Virus record (IMG/VR): IMGVR_UViG_3300021379_001276
Coordinates: 1 to 22,719 of that record
Strand: one strand, 5' to 3'
Length of the DNA stretch: 22,719 bases
Source: a virus
This document shows positions 9,001 through 15,100 of the stretch, in pieces. Both the position numbers and the translations under genes were made by a program. The notes below the pieces were generated by a model. It ran no database searches and was not told the origin of the DNA. It saw only the letters and a list, made by a program, of their open reading frames with translations. The first letter of the stretch is position 1; every line of letters begins with the position of its first letter.

Positions 9001-10559
9001 ATGGGTGGTCTATTGGAGAACTTCAACTCCTTGACAATGTTGAAAAATTCATTGATGGATTTAGAAAAGACTTCCCACTTTCACTTGAGGGACAAAGTTT
9101 CTCTATCGTAGCAGGAAAAGGATCAAATATTATTGTCCAAGATATTATTCTGGTATTTGTAAATCAAATCCTTCAGAAACCAGGTGTTGGATATATTTTT
9201 GATGGAGGTGGAACACTTAGATTTACTGAAGCACCCAGAATTGGAGATGAAATTGAAATTATCTTCTATAGAGGAAATGGTGATTCTGATGTAATATTCA
9301 GAAATGTTGTTGAAACTGTAAAGGTTGGTGACACTCTTCAAATAAAAAATGATCCATCTAGAGGTCAAGGTATTGGTCTTCTTGAGGAAGAAAGAGTTGT
9401 TGATGAAATAAAGGCAACAAATCTTGTTGGAACAACTCCATATTATGGACCAGGAAATACAATTGATACTGAATTGTTGAGACCTGTTGATTGGTGTAAA
9501 CAAACTGAAGATACTCTGATCGATGAAATCTTTATTCCAAAGACCAGACAACTTTATGAACCAGTTATTAATCCAAGTGCATATCTCATTCAACCTGTTG
9601 GTGTTGGATCTACATTGATATATGTTGATGATGTGAGACCAATGTTCAATCCGCAGAATGAAAATGCGGTTTCTTTGAATTTCCAAAATAAAATTAAATT
9701 TGTTTCTCAAGAATCTAAATCATCTGCGGCAGCAACTGCCATAGTATCTGGACTTGGAACTATTTCTTCTGTGGTCATATCAGATGGTGGCATTGGATAT
9801 TCAACAGCAACAGTAAGTATTGCATCAACTATAGGTGTTTCTACTACAACTCAAGCAACTGGATCTGTAACGATAAGTGCTGGTGGAACGATTTCGAGTA
9901 TTCAAATCATTGAACCTGGAGTAGGTTATACAAATACAAACCCACCAGTAGTGTTGATTTCTCCTCCTTCTCTTAGTGTAGAAGAAGTTAGTGTCATTTC
10001 TTACTCTGGTGATAATGGAGTTATTGTTGGATTTGCATCTACAAGTGTCGGTGCAGGAACAACTCAACTAATTTTTGACCTTCATATTCCATATGATTCT
10101 TTCCTAAGAAGTACTTTTATTAATGGAACTGAGGTAACTTTGAGTTCTATTGATGTTAATGATTACTTTATCGTGAGAAACTCAAATGTTGGTTTTGGAA
10201 CAACCACTCTTACATCTATAGATACTTCAGGAAATACCGTTGGAGTTGGAACTTCCTTTGTTGATAATGTTTATAAAGTTGAAAGCACTGAAACCATTTC
10301 CACTAGTATTTCTGGAGTTACCACTTTTGTAAAACGAGTATTTACTAATGTTGATGATTTTGCAAGTGGATACAGTGGTCTTACCGGTATTAGCACTTCA
10401 GATTTCTTTGGAACATTCAGTTGGGGAAAAATAGATATAGTTGGAAGAACTAAATCAAATTCTTATAATGCATATACTGAATCTGGAAGTGGTATTTCTA
10501 CTTCAACTCAGGTTGTTAGGTCTAACTCCTTGAGGTTTAAAGATTATGCTGTTGAATGA
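3..10559 (+). CDS. Giant virion structural protein in the T4 gene 7 position (5' end missing)
   Basis: The frame is open from the first in-frame codon of the window, so the N-terminus lies outside. The GTG at 90 is not a real start: upstream codons read ADGLYFVKRV, part of a repeat seen again downstream, and no ribosome site precedes it. The visible part exceeds 3,500 residues; T4 gp7 has about 1,032. It holds several Gly-x-Gly-Tyr units, about five H-x-x-x-[ST]-G-[DE] repeats, a degenerate YHYH domain (1863-2144), an FYYQNFSYSLKSE segment near 5467 followed by GFKKFSDY, two DG-x-[KR]-x-x-F-x-L segments (about 7939 and 9054), and a conserved-looking C-terminus rich in VGxGT. It is Gly/Ser/Thr/Val-rich and almost free of Cys, as expected for beta-rich virion surface proteins. 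Lying just upstream of gp8, it matches the place of baseplate wedge gp7 in T4; homology to gp7 itself is not visible, so that role is inferred from position. It could instead be a baseplate-attached fibre. Confidence 0.86.
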   Translation, partial: ADGLYFVKRVNQSTVKFAKSRSDILNSNFVSVDSAVTITNSSIKPFEFNGKNFESQNLLRKISKPKSTEILKETEPGSTGILINGVEIVNYKSKDFVKYGKIENIRVLSPGGGIDVINPPNLIISDSVGTGATGYPAISGSLREIRIKDTGFDYLKTPTLKITGGNGQGALGKVNMKLIDHSVGFIAGEGNSGITTGTASDESTIGFSTYHKFRNVEKVIYKTNNQPGVAGIVTNSEYFLSVIDNVTVKLHPTQNDAILGINTVYLTDYGSGKHFLESVNKKSVLDSINIVNGGVGYENKKRTAQALVGVSTASDSIFINDHDYKSGELIKYTCTGTHISGLSVDTEYYVTRVDKDSFKLSAVGLSSDREFFYRTKQYVDFTSVGVGTHIFNYPEISATLLGEVGISSIGEETFKAEIQPIFRGQVTSVHLENQGVGYGSSDIINLDNSPQVILDTGREALLLPIVNNGRIVQVIVQSSGSGYFSTPDLIVNGDGFGAVLIPIIENGSITSVTIVQPGSGYVQGSTIVDVITAETSINAAAFKADVQTWRINLFNQHLPFFTADDGVLIESRDQLHLQYTHVYAPRKLRENTFSIKTTGEISYGEPDLKKVDNLEVSSTKHSPILGFAYDGNPIYGPYGFKNKSGGVITQMKSGYSLDIKPNRPPTSNFPEGFFVEDYTHVKSTEEDILDENNGRFCLTPDYPNGTYAYFMTIDDDSVESSGVFKNYKKPTFPYIIGQNYHSVPEEYNFKLSANQNNFESLKNEYRRNTKPYNLLEFDINYPYIDIPNKLNQKSTISATAKGVVNSIGISTGGIGYKVGDVLVFNNVGTKGEGAAGRVARVKGRSVDSISVATSSIENLEIYPGQSKGEYILYSDNPNNFENLDIVNISGLSTTSSKIEGSYSVGISSNILKFTGIGTTAVSIDDPSVTGIVTFFRVSGNLSRSKIRENDILITGTEKIKVLNVDRLNSRIRVLREVEGTTGTSHTIGKLIYEVPRKLSINSGFKTDYQYRENQQIYFNPINVVGLGTTAGVGIGTTITFANPGVGATQIFIQTKALYLKDHNLQTGDLLTYSPGNGGSGIIVQDETNVGVGTTLPDGQSLFVAKINDDLIGVATVRVGLGTTGTFVGLANTISTTLFFRSVGAGDTHSFTTNYEVLTGNVERNLVTVSTAETHGLSQPHNVFVNANPNNTKTVIFKYDNYNRRVVVDPIDFSAAGVNTSTNAITLNSHKLKTGDKVIHTATIPSVGLSSDTIYYAKVIDRDTIKLSNSYFDATKEKPTIVEITSASAGTISPVNPPVRLYKNSTVTFDLSDPSLAFTISGTKYPGFALNFYRDKDFKVVWEKSEDSKLFEISREGTVGSSGAKVILKVTEDIPEFLYYKLDLIDSNISVDVPDEKTGIFIDDEVVNSSQIQITNSIYNGTHRILTPSTTSFTYTLKETPEETIYNASSGSLINYDTDCTHTTGPISSIEVTNPGINYRILPEISSITSVSGNGAVLEAQSKSVGKILSTKIKDFGNSYPSDPTLSPSALYPQVIQIEPLVVFKSIGISSFGRGFAFPPKLVVIDGGTNEVVSDIDLRVTPGDRTVEILKNTKGITNADPIFIPTETGAGVGATISYNESTKDVTAFLAVGFSTENSFPFAVGDKVLVEGLSVGIGTTTGKGFNSENYNYKLFDITDVDENLGGIGSITYSLSSVLESGEFPGTFDITNSSGRIIAQKNFPTFSSILTRKQFFKGETVSSNSAVGIINEWNPKSSILRVSSNSEFVVGEKITGQSSDVQGIASSVTSSEEYYNLNPTVEVIQGWQNDSGELNLNLQRLQDSFYYQNFSYSLKSEVPFETWNEPVSSLNHTLGFKKFSDYQLETINSNSMSVDVPGRTGGVDIVTDLLGVASVNCYYAFDLVSENNLVINSRNVSDEITFSSIILEDFFESIGNRVLSIDDLSGQFNSEPRATRFSVVNEFDFTQARFQKYFTYVRDKKFTAQRQFAIVDIVHDSFLAYINEYGVLVTPYPLGVFSEDEPTLGSFDFAIVGDNAELRFFPTKFKINDYDVVIAAFSLNDKVLSTGDLNFEEAVKLSSSSVQVEAATPATIVSVASTITSLKVLVNINPDIGSDREFECVELNITHDGTNEGVSFSEYGRLTTNPERGPAAGLGSYYPHIENSLLKVDFIPTATGIGTTGAINTFHVGFTTGSISTGTTTYEDLSNLLNKVTTTSISASANPGITTVATYGEGYDASYNIIQVTDTTNSANQLSELIVIDNYVDPTSIDPFNAFFTEYGNVVTSSGLGTFGARVSAAGTNSIVFTPNPNIDTVVKVFTQALTPHSDLPEGASSTTLDFTNGHLDTNESFYTGTESDIKRDFELRHEGLQVFERYFEGNNSEVVDVENNLIIIPNHFFSSGEKLTYINVGTASSAIGIATTSFVGYADTTFLPKENIFAVKVDENSIRIASSAENALKLTPQIVELESVGIGTSHRFIAQNQNARALVAIDNMIQSPVVSTAITTTLEANVALEDTIIFFVGITSFFGSDLIKVNDEIMKIEQIGINAEPNAIRVRRPWLGTGLSTHLSGELVTKIVGNYNIVENFISFAAAPFGGTPPETTDPDEIDYVGITTSSTFQGRTFLRNGIVGSTAEAYSKNYIFDNISDQFDGSKNSFTLTQNGSNVSGITTQNGIILVNDTIQFSKIINQYTLEESSGITSITFTGSNPSPLGPDVGISSFPKGGVIVSVSSTEGFGYQPLVSAGGTAIISGLGTVSSISIANTGSGYRGRTRYEILTDTSSPVGIGSTEIYLDNSNSVYDIINTLNTGDNVTIGIGTFIKENGCTVVSTASTFVRVGIGSTTNVEIPSGTQVSIGITNPSIGYVNVSVANSDIGVTTAFYHVGFATIITGTGNISTDVTITFDGAEFTSSSFVVVDDPDSYSGLDLKYKSGISGFGTEATIDIVVGQGSSVIGFEIRNTGYAYGNGDILTVATGGLTGIPTTSDFSGDEFLLTIEEIISDEFNGWSIGELQLLDNVEKFIDGFRKDFPLSLEGQSFSIVAGKGSNIIVQDIILVFVNQILQKPGVGYIFDGGGTLRFTEAPRIGDEIEIIFYRGNGDSDVIFRNVVETVKVGDTLQIKNDPSRGQGIGLLEEERVVDEIKATNLVGTTPYYGPGNTIDTELLRPVDWCKQTEDTLIDEIFIPKTRQLYEPVINPSAYLIQPVGVGSTLIYVDDVRPMFNPQNENAVSLNFQNKIKFVSQESKSSAAATAIVSGLGTISSVVISDGGIGYSTATVSIASTIGVSTTTQATGSVTISAGGTISSIQIIEPGVGYTNTNPPVVLISPPSLSVEEVSVISYSGDNGVIVGFASTSVGAGTTQLIFDLHIPYDSFLRSTFINGTEVTLSSIDVNDYFIVRNSNVGFGTTTLTSIDTSGNTVGVGTSFVDNVYKVESTETISTSISGVTTFVKRVFTNVDDFASGYSGLTGISTSDFFGTFSWGKIDIVGRTKSNSYNAYTESGSGISTSTQVVRSNSLRFKDYAVE
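966..1184 (+). repeat. H-x-x-x-[ST]-G-[DE] protein repeat, complete copy in the giant structural protein
   Basis: This copy starts HDYKSGELIKY, continues to EYYVTRVDKDSFKLS and ends SVGVGTHIFNY. Related copies occur at 3186-3464 (HNLQTGDLLTY, ending near THSFTTNY), 3687-3878 (HKLKTGDKVIH, then YYAKVIDRDTIKLS) and 7179-7424 (HFFSSGEKLTY, then IFAVKVDENSIRIAS and SVGIGTSHRF). A cut copy lies at the left window edge (LYFVKRVNQSTVKFA). The alternation of hydrophobic and polar residues suggests a small beta domain; its function is unknown. Confidence 0.75.
1287..1592 (+). repeat. Cluster of three Gly-x-Gly-Tyr beta repeats
   Basis: Three consecutive units, each with a hydrophobic strand then G-x-G-Y and a second strand: LENQGVGYGSSDI, VQSSGSGYFSTPDL and VQPGSGYVQGSTI. 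Further single units in the same protein are near 453 (GFDY), 883 (GVGY), 2438 (GIGY), 4422 (GINY), 8190 (GFGY), 8283 (GSGY), 9786 (GIGY) and 9918 (GVGY). The unit also occurs in gp8, the DUF4815-type protein and gp14. It probably forms short beta-hairpin or Ig-like surface modules; this is inferred from the pattern only. Confidence 0.75.
1863..2144 (+). other. YHYH-type domain with degenerate signature motif
   Basis: The segment begins with HSPILGFAYDGNPIYGP and ends at LTPDYPNGTYAYFMTI, the two landmarks of the YHYH domain family found in bacterial and marine phage proteins. The eponymous Tyr-His-Tyr-His in the final strand reads Tyr-Ala-Tyr-Phe here, so both histidines are lost. The domain is preceded by VQTWRINLFNQHLPFF and THVYAPRKLRE, which I recall as a common lead-in in T4-like cyanophage structural proteins. 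A structural rather than metal-binding or catalytic role is likely. Confidence 0.75.
2841..2984 (+). repeat. IK-V...R-x-x-x-GT-x-x-x-H-x-x-G module, copy 1
   Basis: This segment reads NDILITGTEKIKVLNVD, then IRVLREVEGTTGTSHTIG. It resembles the widespread phage tail motif in which an I-x-V-x-x-E-x-M strand pair is followed by V-x-R-G-x-x-G-T-x-x-x-x-H-x-x-G. A second copy is at 7557-7721 (IKVNDEIMKIEQI, then VRRPWLGTGLSTHLSG) in the same gene. A third is at 18526-18681 in the DUF4815-type gene (IKIEDEVIQYSNV, then IVRGSNPRTYPIG). Confidence 0.65.
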
Positions 10560-10560
10560 C

Positions 10561-10573
10561 TAATAAATAAATA
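10561..10573 (+). promoter_or_regulatory. Possible T4-like late promoter before gp8
   Basis: The 28-base gap after the giant gene contains overlapping AATAAATA copies (10562-10569 and 10566-10573), each one mismatch from the T4 late promoter element TATAAATA, 14 to 18 bases before the gp8 start. The region is AT-rich, so chance occurrence is possible, and little room is left for a leader; no good Shine-Dalgarno sequence is visible before the ATG. Confidence 0.4.
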
Positions 10574-10587
10574 AAAACTGGGTCAAA

Positions 10588-12141
10588 ATGGCTGCTATTA
10601 TAACAGATCAAGTTAGAATATTAAATGCGAAAAATTTTGTTGCTGGTGTTAAAAACTCCAGCAACTCTTACTATTCTTTTGTAGGGTTGCCAAATCCTAC
10701 TGATTATCGACCTAATTGGGATTCTTCTCCTCCAGCACCTAAAGATAGTTTTGATCAGGAGAATGATTATTGGGATTCAATGATCGCCTTGAAAAAAATT
10801 AACACGTCAGATGTCAAACAAGTTGTTCCAAAGAGGGTTTGGACTTCTGGAACAACTTATGATATGTATAGGCACGATTATAGTAGAACAAACACAGCAC
10901 CTGTTTCTGGTGCAACAACGTTATATCTTGCAAATTATTTTGTAATCAATAAAGATTTTAGAGTTTATATTTGCTTGAATAATGGAATTTCTCCAGAAAA
11001 TCCAGAGGGAAAACCATCTCTTGCAGAACCAACATTTACTGATCTGGAACCCAGACCAGCAGGCACTAGTGGCGATGGTTACATTTGGAAATATCTTTAT
11101 ACAATTTCTCCAAGTGATGTTGTTAAATTTGAATCAACAGATTATATGCCTGTTCCTGCTGATTGGAGCACTTCAGTAGATAATGCTTCAGTTAGAAATA
11201 ATGCTGTTGATGGGTCTATCAAAATAGTAACTGTAACTAACTCTGGTGTTGGACTAGGAACTGCAAATACTACTTATACTTCAGTTCCAATCAAAGGAGA
11301 TGGCAGTGGTGCAGAGTGTACTATAGTCATAAATTCTGATTCTAAAGTTAGTTCTGTAACTGTTTCAAGTCAAGGTTCTGGATATACTTATGGAAATGTT
11401 GATTTGATTGCTGGAGGAGTTCCAACAGGAACTACTAGACCAACTTTTGATGTCATTATTCCACCACAAGGTGGTCATGGTGCAGACATTTACAGAGAAT
11501 TAGGTGCTTATAATGTTCTTTTATATTCTAGAATTGAAAATGATAATGAAAATCCTGACTTTATCATAGGAAATCAAATTGCTAGAGTTGGAGTTGTAGA
11601 AAATCCACAGCAGTTTAGTTCCACAACATTACTTTCTGCAGATAAAGTAAGTGCACTTGGTGCCATAAAGTTAGTAGGTGCAGGATATAGTACTGCAACA
11701 TTTACTGCTGATTCATATTTTACCCAAACAGTTTCCACTGGAGTCACTGCTGTTGCTAGAGTAATCAATTATGATCAAACTACTGGTGTTTTGAAATATT
11801 GGCAAGATAGAGCTGTTGCTGGATTTAACACTGTTGGAACTGCACAGACTCAACCAACATATTCATATGATTTGGTAAATTTCAATTCATCTCCAGGAAG
11901 TGGAGGTTCACTAAACATTATTCCAACATCTGGTCAAACATTATCAATTGATTCTGGTTTTTCGGGTATATCTACGATAATAAATAATCGTACATATTAT
12001 CTTGGTCAGAATTTTACGAGTGGTTTATCTAATCCAGAAGTTAAAAAACATTCTGGAAATATCATTTACGTTGACAATCGCCCTTCTATTACGCGATCGT
12101 CAAGCCAAAAGGAAGACATAAAAGTTATCTTGCAGTTCTAA
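10588..12141 (+). CDS. gp8: Baseplate wedge subunit gp8
   Basis: The 517-residue product matches T4 gp8, a component of the baseplate wedge that contacts gp7, gp10 and gp6. Shared landmarks are VVPKRVW at residues 79-85 (T4 has VIPRRDW) and GDGYIWKYL at 162-170 (T4 has GDGYVWEYL), at the same spacing along the chain. The N-terminus MAAIITDQVRILNAKNF is of the type seen in marine T4-like phages. It is longer than T4 gp8 (about 334 residues): the middle contains an inserted section with VTNSGVGLG near residue 218 and a Gly-Ser-Gly-Tyr unit at 263-266, the same repeat as in neighbouring genes. The C-terminus ends NRPSITRSSSQKEDIK. The gene lies directly between the gp7-position gene and the DUF4815-type gene, in T4-like order. 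Confidence 0.95.
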   Translation: MAAIITDQVRILNAKNFVAGVKNSSNSYYSFVGLPNPTDYRPNWDSSPPAPKDSFDQENDYWDSMIALKKINTSDVKQVVPKRVWTSGTTYDMYRHDYSRTNTAPVSGATTLYLANYFVINKDFRVYICLNNGISPENPEGKPSLAEPTFTDLEPRPAGTSGDGYIWKYLYTISPSDVVKFESTDYMPVPADWSTSVDNASVRNNAVDGSIKIVTVTNSGVGLGTANTTYTSVPIKGDGSGAECTIVINSDSKVSSVTVSSQGSGYTYGNVDLIAGGVPTGTTRPTFDVIIPPQGGHGADIYRELGAYNVLLYSRIENDNENPDFIIGNQIARVGVVENPQQFSSTTLLSADKVSALGAIKLVGAGYSTATFTADSYFTQTVSTGVTAVARVINYDQTTGVLKYWQDRAVAGFNTVGTAQTQPTYSYDLVNFNSSPGSGGSLNIIPTSGQTLSIDSGFSGISTIINNRTYYLGQNFTSGLSNPEVKKHSGNIIYVDNRPSITRSSSQKEDIKVILQF

Positions 12142-12147
12142 AGAATT

Positions 12148-15100
12148 ATGCCACAAAAAACAAACCTCAATGTAGCACCATATTTTGATGATTTCAATGC
12201 TGCTAATGACTATCAGAAGGTATTATTCAAGCCAGGATATCCAGTTCAAGCAAGAGAACTAACCACTCTTCAATCTATATTACAAAATCAAATTGAAAAG
12301 TTTGGACAACATTTTTTCAAAGAGGGTGCTAAGGTAATACCCGGAAATATTTCATATAATCAATTTTATTATGCAATTCAATTACAAAATACATATCAGG
12401 GTGTTCCAATTTCTGCTTATGCAGATCAGTTAGTTGGGACAACAATTGTTGGACAAAGTTCTGGGGTCAGTGCTTTTGTTGATAGTGTTTTATTGGCAGA
12501 AAACTCTGTTAGAGGAAATTTAACACTTTATGTCAACTACATAAATTCAAGCACAACTAATAACTCAACCCAAACCTTTTTTGACGGAGAACTTCTAACC
12601 TGCAATGAGGTTATATCTTCTGGGTTATTGGGAAATACTACAATTGCTGCGGGAACTCCATTTGCTTCTACTTTGGCAAATTCCGCAGCTGCTACTGGAT
12701 CAGTTTTTCAAATTGAGCAAGGTATCTATTTTATACGTGGAAACTTTGTAAATGTAAATAGAGAAACTTTATTACTTGATCAATATTCAAACACTCCAAG
12801 TTATAGAGTTGGACTTTTTATTGATGAAGAAATCGTTAATTCAGATTTGGATCAATCTCTTAACGATAATTCTCAGGGATTCAATAATTTTGCAGCACCT
12901 GGTGCAGATAGACTTAGAATATCTACAAGTTTATTTAAAAAATCTCTCAATGATTTCAATGATGACAATTTTGTTTTACTTGGGACAGTAATTAATGGAG
13001 TTCTTCAAGCAAAACCACCACTTAAAGGTGATTTTGGTGGAGGACCAGGATATCTTGAGATTAGAGATACTTTAGCAAGAAGAACTTTTGATGAATCTGG
13101 AAATTATTTTGTAAAACCATTTGATATTACTATCGTCAACTCTTTAAATAATGGTTTAGGTAATGGTGGAATATTTAATTCTGGACAATTCACTCCAACT
13201 GGATCTACTCCAACAGATGGATTAGCACTTTGTAAAGTTGCTCCAGGTAAGGCATATGTCAAAGGATTTGAAATTGAAACGATAAACGCAACGTATCTTG
13301 ATTTACAAAAACCAAGATCAACAAAAACTATTGAAAATCAAAATATAGCATATAACACAGGTCCAACATTTAAAGTTAATAGGGTTTATAGATCACCATC
13401 AGTAGGTTTTGGAACATATATTGTAAGTCTTAGAGACCAAAGAGTTGGTTCTGATCAAGAGTCAGCACCTGGAACTGAAGTTGGATTAGCAAGAGTTTAT
13501 GATTTTAGGTTAGAATCCGGTTCTTATGATGCATCAAATGGAGATGTCAACCAGTGGGATCTTGCTTTATATGATGTACAAACGAACGTCAATATCTCTT
13601 TAAATCAACCAACAACATTATCGGTCCCAACACATGTAAAGGGTGCCAATAGTGGGGCAACTGGATTTTTAAGGTATGCAGTGTCTGCTGGAACAGCAGC
13701 AACTGTTTATGAATCTGAAGGTACTTTTATTCCAAATGAAAAACTAATCTTCAATGGTATTGAAAATGGTAGGATTGCTGTAGCAATTACTGAGCGTGGT
13801 ATTTCCGAAGTCAAATCTGTTTATGGAATGGAGGGATATGATGGCGATCCTTCTACAGTTGGTGTTTCAACATTTAGTGCTGATGTAATCCAATCAACAA
13901 AGTTTACTGTTGGTATTGCTACAGTTAGTGTTTTATCTGGCGGAATAAGCACAATTACCGGAAGAAAAAGAGGATTTCCAGGAACAATTGTTAAAGAAAA
14001 TGATTTAGTAGAATATAGTGATACTACTCCAGGATTGAGAAATGATCCCATTTTTGCAAGAGTTGTTAGTGTTGGGACAACTGAAATAACAGTAGAACAG
14101 GTTGCTGATGTAGCAGGAGTTTCTAGCTCATTCCTTCCATCATCCACTTTAAGTGTAACAGATTTAAAAGTTCTTCAAACTCAACTTGCACCTTCTTCAG
14201 ATTCATCTTTATACACTCCATTAGGCAATCCAAATGTTTCTAATGTTAACATTTCAAATACAACTTTAGTAATTAGAAAAACTTTTAGTGTTGATATTGC
14301 AGGTAATGAGTTGTCCTCAGAGGTAACTGCTGATACTGATGAAGTGTTTTTGCAGTTTGATGAAGAGAGATATTTGTTGACCAGATCAGATGGATCTACA
14401 GAAGTCTTAACTGGAGACAAATTTGATATTGGTGCAGATGGTAAGACTTTACAAATTCGTAATCTGGGAACAAATGATACTGGTGCTACTTTAGTTGCAA
14501 CATTAAATAAAACCAATCCGAAAGCAAAAGTTAAAATCAAAAATAGAGTAAACTCTATTGTTGTTGATAAATCAAAACTAGAGGGATCTGGAATTGGTAC
14601 GACAACTTTAAACAATGGACTTACATATGGAAACTTTCCCTTTGGAACAAGAGTTGAAGATGAAGTAATTTCCTTGAATTTCCCTGATATTATAGATATT
14701 CACGGAATTTACGAATCTGCTGATACCTCCAATGCCTCTGCACCTAGCATGGCATTACTATCCATCAATAGTGCTTCAACTACTACTGCAGAGTTATTGA
14801 TTGGAGAAAGGTTAGTAGGTCAAACCAGCGGAGCAATAGCAATAGTAGCAGAAAAACTTAGTGATTCTTCTATCACATATATCAATAAAACTGAAACTTT
14901 ATTTGTTGAAGGTGAAACTATTAGATTCCAAGAATCAAATGTTTCTGCAGTTATTTCCAGTATTGATTCTCCAAGTTTCAATATTTCTTCAAACTATACA
15001 TTCAAGACTGGTCAAGAAAACACTTTCTATGACCAAGGTCGCATTTTAAGAAGGAAAGATAGATCTGCTCCTGAAAAGCAGTTGAAAATATACTTCTCAA

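Noticed and set aside
9123-9710. 195-codon open frame on the minus strand
   Set aside because: It lies fully inside the giant gene, its translation is rich in Asn, Ile, Ser and Cys as expected for a shadow frame of AT-rich DNA, and no domain is recognisable.
10982-11179. 65-codon open frame on the plus strand inside gp8
   Set aside because: It overlaps the most conserved part of gp8 in another frame and is a shadow.
14181-14615. 144-codon open frame on the minus strand
   Set aside because: It is antisense to a conserved DUF4815-type coding region, with biased Ser/Thr/Val/Pro composition and no recognisable motif.
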